The notes beneath the pieces are model-generated. The model had not been told where the DNA came from, searched no databases, and was given only the letters and a program-made list of their open reading frames with translations. A stretch of DNA of 64,000 nt from positions 62,001 through 126,000 of the forward strand of contig BGZK01001572.1 in assembly GCA_005406025.1 (NCBI GenBank), written 5' to 3'. Positions 34,146-47,255 of this stretch are shown here, piece by piece. A program made the translations under genes and the position numbers. The stretch's first letter is position 1. The number at the start of each line of letters is the position of its first letter. This DNA is from Eumeta japonica (lineage: Eukaryota > Arthropoda > Insecta > Lepidoptera > Psychidae).

Positions 34146-35889
34146 AATGAATATGTTCACGCCGTATGTATGTCGGGATGCACAGGAACGTTTCGGTCAC
34201 GATTACTATTAATATTATATGATAAAATATATTATTATTTAAGCGAGCTTTTTCAGTTTATTCATAAAATAGAAACAGTGTAAAATTCTATTAATAAATT
34301 CACTATGAATAGATGAATCCAAATACTTCAGTAACTATGTTCCACTTGTCGGTGATCGTAATAGCAGCCACTGCACAAAAAACACATACTTTACACAAAT
34401 ACACAAACACAGAAATCAGTATAACTTTTTAGATTCTCGATGAGGATTCATAGGGTTCGTTAAATACGTTTATAATTATATCATTTTTAATAATTAATGA
34501 GATTTCAATCAGTTTATTTATTAAAACTTTTATTTGTACGACACATACATTGCCGCACTATGAGGCGCGGGTACCGTCTCAAAAGGTGTACACAAACTGG
34601 GCCACATAATTTTCATTTGGAAGCTAAGGGCCGTACACTTCCTCAATGCATGTTAGTGATTTCGACCTAGAATCCTGTGCTCTGTATAGAGATATGGCGT
34701 CGCTGAATGTGCGCATGCGTCCATGCCGCTATCATTGCCTATATGTAATGGTAGTTTATTACATTTAATGGTAATTACACTTTCATCTGGCGGATAAAAT
34801 CATTATATATACAGTTACCCTCACATATGAAGATGTTAGACTGCGACACCAAAGGGTTGGGTTAGCTTAGATCACCGTGAATATCCTTTCAACAAACACT
34901 TGTACATAGTTTTACAACTTGTTATAAATATTCGTTTATCTATATTCATCATGAAACCATCTTTGTAAAACAATTTCTGAAGTATTATGACCACCCGATT
35001 TAGTCGACCGACGTAGTAATTGATATATGAGGTTTTATTGCCGCCTGCAAAGACACACATTCACAATCTTTTTATGTCTGATTGATAGTCTTGAACTTTA
35101 AGTCCTTCATTCTGGTCACCAATATGGTAACAACGTCCGGTAGTTAAGCTAGGATTATTCGATTCAGTTAAAGAATTCATGTTAATTTGGACTAGGGATC
35201 GAACTCGATGCTTTCTGATTCAAAAACAATGCAAATATAATGAATATAAAAACCAATTTCAATTGAGGTCGTTATCTCAATCAATATGTAACGAAGTCAT
35301 ATAATTTCATTAATGTAGCGGTGCTGATCTCGTGATCTGCATTTTCATCAACAGCTTTCATATTTTATACCATGGAGCCAGGGTTTCAAAAATCACTGTA
35401 TTTAATCCCTAAGCAGGGCGGTTTAGTTGCTAAAGTAATCAACTACTATCACTTATGTGACTCGAGAGGAAACGGTTTAGGCTAATGCAATTGCAGGTAA
35501 GCGACGACGCAAGTTTGTAACTTTACTGACTTTGCAACGGAATGGACAACTTCCTCACGTAGGTACACGCAACTCAGCAAATATCAATTGTGCTGCAAGT
35601 TTGGTTACAGAGGGGGTACTACAAAATATATGCAGGTGACGTGAGTGGCTTTAACTTAATGTAACCACCAACAAGACATACTATGTGTTGAAAATAAATT
35701 AAGGGTGAGTTACGTCACTTACATGACCGTAGGTGTTGAGAAATAATAAAATAAGAGTAAAGAAACCGTTTTGAGATAATTATGCATTAAAACTTATTTA
35801 TGTGTTCTAAAATATAATTACACAAGTACTAAATGTAACAAAAAATAAAGAGTGATAAAGCCATGATGTAGTCAATTTGGCTGTGGCAC
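34146..35889. other. Intergenic stretch, nothing recognised
   Basis: No supported gene, RNA or repeat border. Confidence 0.4.
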
Positions 35890-35990
35890 GAAAACGGGCT
35901 GACATACCCGGAGATACCACACGGTGAGATACCACCGACTCTCTCTGCCGGCTTGTAAAATCGTTTGTCCCTCGAATATGCTATAAAAAA
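35890..35990 (+). repeat. Non-LTR retrotransposon 3' tail remnant, copy 3
   Basis: It contains CCGACTCTCTCTGCCGGC, TCGTTTGTCCCTCGAATATG and CTATAAAAAAA, a shortened match to the tails at 0.2 and 20.9 kb. Confidence 0.5.
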
Positions 35991-38165
35991 ACAGAAATGT
36001 TTGACAGTGCTAAATGTGCGAATAAATATTAGCTTACATGAGTGAATTTCGAAAAGTTTATCATCAGATACTTAAAGGGAAACGATATTTTCGAAGTTCT
36101 TGTACCAGGTTATACTTCTAGAATTTGTATAAGCTTTTATTCACCACGTCGCTAAGCCATGTCTCCCACAACCTTTTTGTTTCAGATTGGGAGCTTAGAC
36201 TATAAGCAATTCCATGCTGGCTCAGTTCTATAACACCTATTTTTACGATTTTGTAAAAAAAAACATTAAAAATTTTCAAATTAATTTCAATGTCATGTAG
36301 ACCTTATCCACATGTGTCCTTTGATATTTCAATCATTCACCTAGAGCTCATGACACCAAAGCGAATTCGTATTTTCGTTAAAATTGGGTTCCATACTGTA
36401 ACGATCAATAAAATATTTGCAGTGTTAAAATATTAGCATTATTCAAATAGTATTTGGCAATATCTATGGTAACTATCATATGCCATAACACACTAAATTA
36501 AGAGCTAACATAACATATTACTCCTGACGTAAAACGCATCATATAGGTGATGCCAATTTCTCAAAAACAATAGCTCTTGACTAATCCTAAAGTCAATTAT
36601 CCATGTCATACCCTTTTATGAAATCGTACGTAAGTTCAATTTGACTCTGTAATTTTTTGAAAAGAATATTTTTACGAGGCACTACACAAGTACCATTAAC
36701 TATCCACCAATTTTTATGATTATAAGCTCAAATGATAAAGTTCTCGAAACAAATTGAGATTTTTCGAAAGAAATCCAAAAAAATTGATCGAATATTTGTG
36801 TTTCTTTTAATAATTTTAAACAGTTTATTACCATTGTTAAAAAAAATGTTAGTAACTTATAATTACAACTTGTAATACTGTAGCCCTTTCAATAACGCAT
36901 CTTCTGATACCATTTTCACTCCTCTATCTTAATAATTGGAGACGCCTGACCCCTGCTGAACTTTTATTGGAAACGCGCACCCTACTAATGCGATCGGAAA
37001 AGCATTTTCAATGCTTAAAATTAAGAATAAATATTCAGTTTTTGTGCTTTTTAAAATAAGTAATTATTTTATTGACTGATTCTCGTATAAGTAGCACAGG
37101 AAGTAGGAAATCGCGCTGCTACCTTGCTTGCTTAGTTAGTATAGAACTTTCATAATGGAAGCCTTGTTTGCAACTCATACGGAAATTTGTCATGTACAAT
37201 AATGCATTAATAGTTCGCTAGCAGTAACCTCCCCACGAGGGGCACTCAGTTCCCATACAAATATAACACTGTATTTTAATTGTAAATCATTGCATACATG
37301 TTCATTGTAAAATATACTGTGTCTTAAACGACTGATCGCATTATTTATCTACACACGCAAATTACATGCTTTTACTACCCTTATAAAGTCCCACGCTGGA
37401 TGCGAATCTCCTCTGAGGATACACTGATAAGCTTAGATTAGAGAAGGTATTAAGTCATCATTCCCACGCTAGCCGCGTGTGTTGGAAATGATAGCGCGTA
37501 GAGGAAGATCAGCCTTTTCGAGATATTTCCGCTAAAATTTCGGAATTTTTAATTATATGCATATAACTGTTGGTATCTTAATTAACATTAACATTAAAAT
37601 ATTCTAAAAGATAATAATCGTTAAATAATAATCAATCAAGTACATTGCTACTGAGACATTAAAATGTTAGGGGAAAAGGATGTTATTGCATGACGATTGA
37701 TTTATAACGAAATTGCATCGAAGACTGCACACACCACGAATGCACGAGTCACAACAACCCGTCCCCGCTGCATCCGAGCGCTCGCGCGGTTCTAATTTTC
37801 TGCGCGAGCGCTTCAACCCCGAAATTAACCTTAACGGGCTCTTGCATAATGATTTCTTAAATAATGTTCTAATTTTTGGTATTTCCAACCAAATTTGAAA
37901 AAAAAGATGCGTTGGTGGGATTGCTTGAATGTCAAACAATTTTAACTCTGTCTGTGTTTGCGTACATCTACATTTTGAAATAAAAATGCATCGTACTGTG
38001 TATGTCAAACGAATGAACGTGAAAAATGTGTTCATATAATTCATCAAGGGGGTGTCAAATTAAAGAAATGGGAGATCAATGAGTATTCACATTCCAAATA
38101 AAATTAAAATTTGAAAAGTACATACTTCATTATTTTTCAAAAATTTTCTGTTAACTTATAAGAAA
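35991..38165. other. Intergenic stretch with one GC-rich patch
   Basis: At about 37.72-37.83 kb there is a CpG-rich patch (CCGAGCGCTCGCGCGGTTCT and GCGCGAGCGC), which forms a short self-complementary block. No gene was recognised. Confidence 0.3.
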
Positions 38166-38300
38166 CTAGTTTTCACCCGCTCGTGTGAACATAAAATGGA
38201 TTCTTACATTTTTTTTATATTAACCGATCACTTTATCAACCATGATCCCGATGTTAATGCCGCTCTTAATTCCGATGCCGGTCACGGTATACCACATGAA
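38166..38300 (-). mobile_element. Helitron-like 3' end (minus strand)
   Basis: On the minus strand the sequence ends CACACGAGCGGGTGAAAACTAG followed by T (shown split: CACACGAGCGGG, TGAAAACTAG). The CTAG|T end with a GC block matches the 53.67-kb copy. Beyond it lies GATCCCGATGTTAATGCCG-type sequence, as at 53.7 kb. Confidence 0.45.
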
Positions 38301-38689
38301 CGTAGAAAAGGCATAACCCAAAATATACTGATGCAGAACCGAAACATAAATATCGGTTAAGAATTTACTTCGTTACATACAAGCAAAGGTGTAAGCGAAG
38401 ACTAGATCTGTATAAATTATAACCTGTATCTTATTATAAAGTACAAACTATAACACTAATTCGCATTCCGCATCATTCGGTTCGTCATTTAGAATTGAGG
38501 TACGGACAGCTCATACTCGAAGTGCACCTCCCTGCCTTTGCTGATTTAGCAATGAGGTGCCCAGCTCACCCGAGATTTTAAATTATGCAGTTCCTTAGCT
38601 TGAACTCGAACGGATCCAGCTTATTATAAGCGATGCTGCTGCACGTATTACGTACCAGTCTTCATATTTCGCTACGTAGCAAATCGTGT

Positions 38690-38880
38690 TATTGTACAAT
38701 GGAATATTATCTGCGGCCATTGTGGACGCGGTTTCAATGACCGCCCGCGGTGCGCGCGCCCCGCCACACCAGATAGATCTACTTTCGGATTACCTCCACC
38801 TATTTCTTGTTCGATTGGATTCCACTTACAGGTGTCTAATGCCGGAGGGATAACTGGCGAAATCGAATTCTGGAGAGTGA
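38690..38880. other. GC-richer non-coding island
   Basis: Contains CGCCCGCGGTGCGCGCGCCC and CTCCACCTATTTCTTG. There is no frame. Candidate regulatory DNA from composition alone. Confidence 0.3.
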
Positions 38881-39364
38881 ATTGTTTTTCGAACGTAATA
38901 TTACGTTTAACGAAATTTATTATCTAGTGGATCGTGTAAATTAAAAACTTATTAGGTAATAGTTTGAAAACGTAACAATTTTTCATCAAAATGCCTATTT
39001 TATTCGAAGAAAGTTTTTATTGTAACTTACTTTTAATTTTTACACCGTGTTTAATCACTGTAAACTCAGTTAAAGAACATTCTTTTTTATTTGACTGCGA
39101 GAAGTAAAAGTGGTTAATATGTTTGTATTATGAAATATCATTTTTTCTAAAATTGTTAGAGGCATGTATTTTTAAGCTATGAGTTAATAAATATTAATTT
39201 TTTTTTTTAGTCTTAAGAACATTTTTTTAACTTCTGCGTTAAGCAGAATACTAAGGCACAGACAGATTCATAACAACTAAAATATTACGAAAAAAAATAC
39301 AAAATAAAATTCTGTACACTAAATGCTCCTAGCCAATTCAAATTTCGATTCGATTTTTATTCAT

Positions 39365-39620
39365 TTTATAATCTCATTACTTTAAGGATGGTTGTTTCTG
39401 AAACGACCCCAACGATTACGATGAGAATTTTTATTTTGTTAAGGGTTTACTTCCCGAGCTTATCTATTCAGATGCCTTTACTGGTAAAACGAGATATCTC
39501 ATTACTTCAATGACGTAGCTGTCTCGGAAACAGCTCACGATTTCGATGAAAATGTTCATTTTTATAAAATGTTGCTTTTCGAATTTATCTACACAGGTAT
39601 CTTCCTTAAAAAACCGAAAG
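39365..39620. repeat. Two diverged tandem copies of a roughly 125-bp unit
   Basis: Paired blocks are CTCATTACTTTAAGG / CTCATTACTTCAATG, CTGAAACGACCCCAACGATT / CGGAAACAGCTCACGATT, ACGATGAGAATTTTTATTTT / TCGATGAAAATGTTCATTTT, and GCTTATCTATTCAGATGCC / AATTTATCTACACAGGTATC. Non-coding. Confidence 0.6.
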
Positions 39621-40254
39621 AATCCTTTTTTTCTAACTGTTGCTCTATTTATGACCGTTCAAGGAATTTTGAAGGAATTATTTATTTGCTGCGTCATTTT
39701 TTTTTCAACAAAAATGTCATGATATGAACTAGACATTTTTTTTATGTAACTATCTAATTATTTATTGCTGGAAATGAAAATAAGTAACCTCACCTGTTGG
39801 AAGTTATACTTCCGCGCCGGACTCAAAAGACACAAAGCTCGGTTACTAAGGCATTTTATTAGAGCTATCCAAAAAATCGTTTAATTGCTAGAGATAAAGA
39901 TGATAAATAAACTACCAAAAAGTTCGACTAACAGGTTACCAAAGTATGAAAAACGAGCTAGATTATAAAAATAAAATTTCCTTAAATTTATGGCAACACC
40001 CAGCAGTCATTGGAAACCGTAAGTCATTCTAATCAGTCACATACGACCTTCAAATTACCTCTAACTACTGTTTGTTAGTGATAAGTGTAAAGAATTAATA
40101 TTTTTACATTCTAGATTGTCCTTCTTTTTCTAGCTTCCGCCTCCGCAACAAGAATTTTCTATACCTAAATTTATTTCCATTTTTGTCTCACTAACGACAA
40201 ATGAGATTGCTGAAACTTTTTATTTCGTACTGAAATTCTAAATAAAAAAGGAGC

Positions 40255-41030
40255 CAAGTGCGTAGCGGGTCATGCGCAATATAGGGTTCCGTATTTATAC
40301 GTCACGATATGCGAACTTAGAAGCGAACTTTTATTTACTTTGACTGCAAGTTTATTCATTGAATTCGGGGTTTAACGACTAAAATGTCTAAACCCCGATC
40401 TACGGTCTAACAGGTATTAGCGATGTTATGATTTTATATTTGCATAATTTTACACAGTTCATAAACTTGTATTTACTACTTGTTCTACACGACCAATAAC
40501 GTCATGTAAGTAAATTTCAATGAAATTTGTACGAAATTTTGCTTTTGACTTCTCCAAGTAAATTTTATGAGTTGGTCGACTATTTCTCGTTAACTTGTAA
40601 AGCCTTTTTAACTGTGATAGTTTTCTTTTTAACTTCGTTATACTGCTGCTGCTGTTTAATTTTTTGACGTATCCAAGAATGACCATTTAGCTGGCAGAGG
40701 GGAACACGACTCTAGCAAAATTAAAACTTAATATTTTGCACTTTAAAACTTAATATTTTGCAAGCTCATCTTAAATCGAAAGATGGTTTTATAGGCATAC
40801 AATGTTTTTGAATGAACTGTCTGACGATACCAAATCATAGTATAGATGAGAAAAAAATCATCCCCATTTTATATAAAAACGAGGTATCCTAAAACAAAAT
40901 TCAAGTTCATTCTGCCACTTTGTCGGTGTGATTAAGTAATAATAAATTACCCATATCAAATTACAGACAAACAGACGGACGAACGAACTGACATGGCGAA
41001 ACTATAAGGGTTTTTTGTTAATTAGGGAAA
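40255..41030. repeat. Lepidopteran dispersed repeat remnant
   Basis: It opens with CAAGTGCGTAGCGGGTCATG and TAGGGTTCCGTAT, and closes with CAGACGGACGAACGAACTGA, then CATGGCGAAACTATAAGGGT. Such borders are familiar from high-copy lepidopteran repeats and resemble the 7.5/11.9-kb borders in kinesin intron 5. Short frames inside are not genes. Confidence 0.4.
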
Positions 41031-42619
41031 GCTAAAAAATTAAAATTACTAAACGCAAATGAAAAATTAAAAGTTATTGGATTGTGATATTCATGATTAT
41101 AATTCTTACCTTTTACCTGAAAATTATATCAATATGCGTAGATTTTTTGAAACATAATTTATTGTATTCAGCTATGTAATAATTCACTTCGCCGGAAGGT
41201 TTAGACGTTCGCCGGAAACCTGTACTTTAGTTAATATGAACCGCCTATGTCCGCCTATGTCCGACAGTGGGTAGCACACCGCTTGTAACTGCACGCTGCA
41301 GGCAGCCGTTTAATTCATCATGATTTAATACGTGTTAAAAAGTAATGACAACCACGTAACCTCATACTGTAACTATTTCCATATAGCTATGTGCGAAGTA
41401 TTTATTACCAGAATTGTCCTCTATTTATAGTAACCGTACAAATTTCACTGCTGGCCACGGTTCGCTTCATACTAAACCTGACCCACACTCTATCCGAGCG
41501 CATGTTAGGAAATTGATGTGTCTTATGATTGTGGTAACTTTCCTTCCTTTATGTGAGTTGCATCTTATTGTTTTGTTTGAGCAAATATTATAATGAAAAA
41601 TACTATTATAATCTTGTTAAAGCCACATATCTAACTTGACAAATTTTGAAAACATTTATTTTTTCTGTAGTACCCATTATGATCCCTAACAGTCTTTAAC
41701 CCTAATTATTTATCGGTATAATAATCAGATTCGTTTCGGTCACGCTGACAGTCGAAAATTTTCCATACAAATTTTCAAAATTATATCCATCTCTTTAAGA
41801 GCTTAATGTTTAATTAAGTCGTACCCTTAGTTTATTCGGAGACTGCTATCTACATATTTTGTAAATTTCAAGCGAAATATTGTGTTCGCAAATTTTGTAG
41901 AAATAGACAGATAACTTTTACTTTAACTCTAGATTTTAATAAATTATCCAATCTGCAAATAGGAAAAGTGTCGTATCTCATTATTTTAAGTTCTGAAATC
42001 GCAAACAAGCACTTCTACTTTATGTATTTACATAAATAAACATAATGTACAACTACAGATTTTCAAAAAATCCCTGTACTCTTGATACAGCCGTAAGTTT
42101 TACGTGGATATGTCTATGTATCGGGTACTCGTGTAATTGGAAGAACGGTACCAATTAATGTCTCAAACTCAGTTCATTAAGCACAGGTTGATAATACTAA
42201 AAGTATGAAATTTAACGAAACAGGCTAACATTTGAATTCATATGAAGGTTGAATCAACATTGTATTATCTAGAATTGTGAGGTCTCTGGCAACATTCTAA
42301 AATGTAATCTTCTTTCATTAAACTGAGAAGTGATTCATTTTTATATACGTCGGAGTTGAATTCTCCACTTAAAATCGCGTTTCAATATCAGGTTCTACTG
42401 CGGGTAGAATTTTCTTTCTTTGCTTGAAAATATCGAAGCAATGGCTGAAATTAAAAAAAAAAGAACATAACTCATTCTTACCGACTTCGTGCACTTATGC
42501 ACCACCAGGTGGCATCGTACATAAGGTCTTGTTCACGAAGTTCCTTCTTACAAACGAAAGCATAGACGTATGCACGTCAAAAACGATTCATTGAAATTAA
42601 TGGAACGTCAATGACTTCT
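41031..42619. other. AT-rich stretch, nothing recognised
   Basis: CCGCCTATGT occurs twice in tandem near 41.24 kb. Nothing else was recognised. Confidence 0.4.
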
Positions 42620-42850
42620 CAGAGTTCTAAACTATACCGAGCGAGGCCGACGAGATCGCTCGGGCGTGCGAGATGTCGTTCAATATTTCGCGATGCAGAG
42701 GCGCGATATCTCGAGAAGACATCCAATCAATCCCATTAGGGGTTCCGGCGCGTCGAGTGCCGGAATGAGATTTATTCCGGGTTCGACGTGTCACGGGAAT
42801 TGCCTCCATAGGTGAGTGCCTTGCGGCTTTAGAGAGCACCGCGCCTACTT
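42620..42850. other. GC-richer non-coding island
   Basis: Contains GAGCGAGGCCGACGAGATCG and GGGGTTCCGGCGCGTCGAGT. A 70-codon minus-strand frame crosses it without recognisable content. Confidence 0.3.
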
Positions 42851-43099
42851 AGCCATAGCAATTAGCGCAAAATTTTGTTTACATTAACACCTTTTCTCTT
42901 CTCACAACTAGTATAATTCATTATAGATTATTTAACCTACTTGCAGTTTCAAATAAAAAATATTATAGGACATTTAACGAAGGGACTGATTACAGAATGT
43001 GTGATTAAAATACATTCATCGAGCATTACGTGACGTCTTCGCTCATTTTATTGAGTCCATTCCATTTCACCAGATTGTAGTAATTTATGTATGTGTGTT

Positions 43100-43862
43100 C
43101 GTGATATGTTCGGAACGGCTGTAGTTTAAGTTATTTTTTTTTTTTATCATACAGTAAATACTATAGATTCTTTAAAACAGGCCATAGTTTAAGGTTATTT
43201 ATTGTTTAATAAACAGTATAATATTCGTGTTTTATTATTTAAGACAGCCATAATAAATGTTTGTAATAGTTATTAATTATCTAGATAAACGATGTAATGG
43301 CTGTATTGTTAAACTACAACAAATAGATAGGCTTATGTATAGTCGGCGACGGTTAAAATAACCTTAGACGCGATCTCCCACGCATATTTTATTATATAGG
43401 AATGAGGCGGGGGAGGGGGCCATATAAATTGCCAATTAGAGAAAATCGGCTCTCACTCCGCTTCCACACGTCGCTGACTATCACATATTGCATTTTTGGT
43501 AAGAAAATAGGATTATACATTTATTTAGAAAAGTCTTAAATGCGTAACATGTATATGGCGTGTTTTTAAAATAAAAGACAATGGGGGAGCGAGGATCCAT
43601 TTAACCGTTGAAAAACGTTATAGACCGTTAAAAACGGCGTTATCGGGAACGCGTGTAAAGACGGTATAAGAATAGGATGAGTCCTGACTCTCGGCACTTC
43701 TATATTTAAATTCTACTTAAAATTAAACGAAACTCTGCTCCTCGGTCAACAAGTACTTTATTGAAAATTTTTCATTGAAACTCTGCTGGCTGAAGATCCT
43801 GCTCGACGGTTGCAAACGTACGCAAAAGTGTACCCGGTCCCGTACATGACACTTGAATACTC
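43100..43862 (-). repeat. 0.8-kb dispersed repeat, copy B
   Basis: Reverse-complement partner of 15446-16246. On the minus strand it starts at TGTACGGGACCGGGTACAC, continues through GGATCTTCAGCCAGCAGAG and GGTTAAATGGATCCTCGCTC, and ends with GTCGCCGACTATACA and CAGCCGTTCCGAAC. A TATATAA lies near the GCCTCATTCC block. Confidence 0.7.
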
Positions 43863-44379
43863 ATCACTATCTGATTGTTATCGTTTTGCTAATACACGCA
43901 TTCATCAGTAAAACCAAATACATTATATAAATTATCAGGAATCACCATTATCATGTACTGCGTATACGAATAATGACAAAACCCAGATTGTACCGAGCAA
44001 CAAGTGACAGTTTAAAATCTACAGTTTAAAATCTAATTATCGCTCTAAATGAAAATGTTTTTTGTATATTAACTAAAAGATCTAAGAAGGCATTATAACC
44101 GTTTTGAAAACACTACCCTATATTATACGTCAGTTTTTCCGGTAATTAAATGATAAAAAAATATTGTTTATTTCAACTTTTTTTAATTTTATTTTCCATT
44201 AAATTTTAGTAATATTTTATGGAAAGCATAATTTAAAAGAAATATTCAACGCTTTTCAAGCTAAAAAAATCTGCAGAAACTGAAATGCACTATCGTACAT
44301 CGCCCAAAATGCAGTGGACGTTCAACCTCTGGTGATATAAGTTGTAGTTACGTATGCGATTGTAATTATTTTTGATATA

Positions 44380-44530
44380 TCACAAATGGAGCCTGAGCAG
44401 CGTGCGTCGTAAGGCCGCCGACGCATGGTCGTTAGTGGTTCCTGCGAGTGGAGTCGAGTGCCGACGAGCTCGCTGCGCGGCCTGTCCCGCCGCGCCGGCC
44501 TCCGCAGACGTTTCTCGATTTCACCACATA
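44380..44530. other. GC-rich island
   Basis: CpG-rich (CTGCGCGGCCTGTCCCGCCG). The 75-codon plus-strand frame has no recognisable similarity. Confidence 0.3.
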
Positions 44531-45382
44531 CATTACGATTACGCTCTGAAAAAAAAAACTGAACAAGTGCGAGTCATATTTGCACATCAAGGATACTAAA
44601 TAATCTATGAATTATTCATAAGTATTTAATACGATATATTTAATCTATAAGTAAGGGTTCAAGAAATAAGCAAGTGAGCGATAAAAAATTGACAGACACC
44701 TTTTATTTGTTCAGAATCTATCATAAGTATCTAGATCCTATTGCTACAGATTAGTACGAATTTTTTTAATTACTAATTTGCAATTAAGAGGAATGTTTTC
44801 TCTCTTTTTTGCACATATTGAACATTCATTAAAAACTAAACCGTTCTTGAAATTAAAAAATAGATTGGAGTCTTTCACTAAGAACAGACGCGGACTAGTA
44901 TTAACTTCTAGAACTGTGCCAGTTAAAGGTGACATGCAATCAAATGCCAAAGTTTTCTTTATAACTCTCAGATACGGAACAATAAAAATGTCTAATTTTT
45001 TACTGTACATGTATGTACAAAGAAATGTATATGTACTACGATAATATGAAATTATATAGTAGATAAATGATTGAGAATGGGTAAAGAAATTGTTACTGCT
45101 ACACGGAGGTGATGATTTATTAGGAATTACGAAAAAATGATGGAATCAGAAAGCTTCACATTGATATTTCAAATTTTTCGAGGACCTAGACATGTGAACT
45201 AAGGTCAATGTTTGAGCAGTCCCCACACCTCCAAAAGTGTCTGCTTGTTTGGTCACAAGTGTTGTTTGATATTTTGATTTGCCCTATTGCCCTAAAACAG
45301 CTTTATATGATACTTTAGAGCATTCCCACAAATTAGAGGACTTTAACGACTCGCGACTTGTGATCTATCAAAAACTTTTAAA

Positions 45383-45416
45383 CCTTGTGTATATATAGTA
45401 TTATATATACACAAGG
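45383..45416. repeat. Near-perfect palindrome
   Basis: CCTTGTGTATATATA pairs with TATATATACACAAGG across a 4-base centre. Confidence 0.85.
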
Positions 45417-45483
45417 CTTAATTTACCTCCTTCTATAGGGTGAATAGAAATTGTATTAAAAAAAATTATTAATGTACAAAATT

Positions 45484-45486
<3 letters not shown>

Positions 45487-45525
<39 letters not shown>
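45487..45525. repeat. (TA)n microsatellite
   Basis: About nineteen uninterrupted TA units. A typical slippage-prone tract. Confidence 0.9.
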
Positions 45526-45530
<5 letters not shown>

Positions 45531-45639
45531 GAAGAATGAAACAAAATTTCAGTTATTTAGTCTTCAAAAATTATAGAACAATTTACAAAAATTCAAACTC
45601 GTTCCAATTCCTTCTGTATACCACTAACGAGCTCACTCT

Positions 45640-46260
45640 TAAGTCAATGTGCGGAATCTCGGATACACGAGCTCCTTATCACGGTTGATTTTGATTTTAT
45701 TTTTCTCTAGTCACTCTTACACACAATGACATCGGATACGACACAACAAACACGCGACCGGTGCCTGCTCATAAGCTACAAACAGCAACTCTCTCTTATT
45801 CGCTTTCTCGCACCGACGTATAAATCGATAATTTAATCCAGGTAAAAGGAAACTAAGGAAACACCGGCCGACCGAAAAAGTCGCAAAGTAAAGCCTCCTC
45901 TGCAGCGGCGTGACCGCTCGAGGCTCGGTCTCGCGCAGGCTGCGGAAGCGTATTTCAATTGCTCAATGAACTAAAAAGTTGTACGCGCGCCGGCGCCGGG
46001 GACGCGCGCGTATAAATAACCGCCTTTAAAATTACTTTCACGCAATTTGTCGGGGAGGGGAAAAAACTTGTGACGCAGCGTACGCACAACACGCCACGGG
46101 GCGTTGGGCCCACGCCCGACTGACTGCCTCCTCCCGACACGTCGTCATCGAAATGATGATAATGACGGAATCGCTTGACGAAAGGTGTGATCTGAATTTT
46201 TTTGTGATGGCGAGCACGAGGCGGGGAATGTATCTGCGAATGTATAGTGTCTGCGTTAAC
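45640..46260. other. CpG-rich island with a TATA motif, possible promoter
   Basis: A 600-base GC-rich block (CTCGAGGCTCGGTCTCGCGC; GCGCGCCGGCGCCGGGGACG) contains TATAAATA at 46011-46018 on the plus strand, directly after GCGCGCG. Composition and a TATA box in this setting resemble a promoter. No downstream coding exon is recognisable; the 60-codon frame at 46153-46335 is unsupported. Confidence 0.3.
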
Positions 46261-46699
46261 TTCTATGGCATAAAAAATGAGGGCCACTGTGGAATTATTG
46301 AGTTATTGTCAAACACCGGCGACCTTATTATGTAAAAGAAATCGGTTTCTGATTTCGCAAGATTTTAAAATTATTTTAGTAATTCCCAAGTTAATATTAC
46401 AAAATGCTAATTGTCTTTCTATTAAAAGTGTTGCCTCTACAATGAAATCATTAAATTATCATAATGAAATTTAATACCATATTTGAATTCAAAAACCGTT
46501 AGTGATCGCGATTTCGCAATTATTCGAAAATTGCGCTCTCAAACCGAAGACTGGTCTATAGAGATTCTCAAGCGATTTACAATCGATTTTCCGTCATTCC
46601 TATTTCTGTACAAAGTGAATAATTATTTTTATGTAAATCGTTAGATTAAATAAAATCTTTGCACATTAATCGAGGACCTATGACATTGCAATAATATGG

Positions 46700-46885
46700 T
46701 ATAATTGGACTGGTCTGATGATGGAGCCAGAAGGTAGGCACAGGAATTACATAACAGAATATAACATATCCTAGTCGTGTCTAAGCTTGTCAAAGTTGTC
46801 TTGAGATGTACTCTCACCATGAGTGATTTTCAGGGTCTGATGATGAAGACGGAAGGTAAGCACTCGCACTCCTGGTACGAGCAAC
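46700..46885 (+). repeat. 1.5 units of a 122-bp tandem repeat
   Basis: GGTCTGATGATGG at 46712 recurs as GGTCTGATGATGAAG at 46834, with intervening ACATATCCTAGTCGTG and TTGTCTTGAGATGTACTC. The same unit builds the array at 52.1-52.7 kb. Confidence 0.7.
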
Positions 46886-47255
46886 ACTGTTCGCCAGAAG
46901 TTCTCTATACTCTTAAAATAAGAAGTTTAATGCTGCACCACGACAACGCATCCTCTCATACCGCTCACCGTCAACTATTTGGAGGAAAATAACATTGAGT
47001 TTTAAGACTACATGCTCTAAACTCTAATGCATCCGCCTTATTCACCGGATCTCGCAATGTGCAACTTTTGGTTGTTTATTAATAAAAAAAATTGCGTGTC
47101 AGCCGTTCTACGTCAGAAGAAAAGATTGACTCTGCTATTATTGAATATTTTAACTCTATCTTTGTAAGTGACTGGCGCTATGCTTTCCATTTATGGAAAA
47201 TTCGTCTACAGAAACGTATTGACGCTGAAGGAGACTACTTTGAAAATGTGTAAAT
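46886..47255 (+). pseudogene. Mariner transposase fragment (C-terminal half)
   Basis: Reads LMLHHDNASSHTAHRQ, then frame-shifted YLEENNIEF and LMHPPYSPDLAMCNFWLF, and ends AFHLWKIRLQKRIDAEGDYF. HHDNASSHT and PPYSPDLA are the second and third catalytic blocks of mariner transposases. At least two frameshifts are present, and no N-terminal half or inverted ends were found. Confidence 0.75.
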
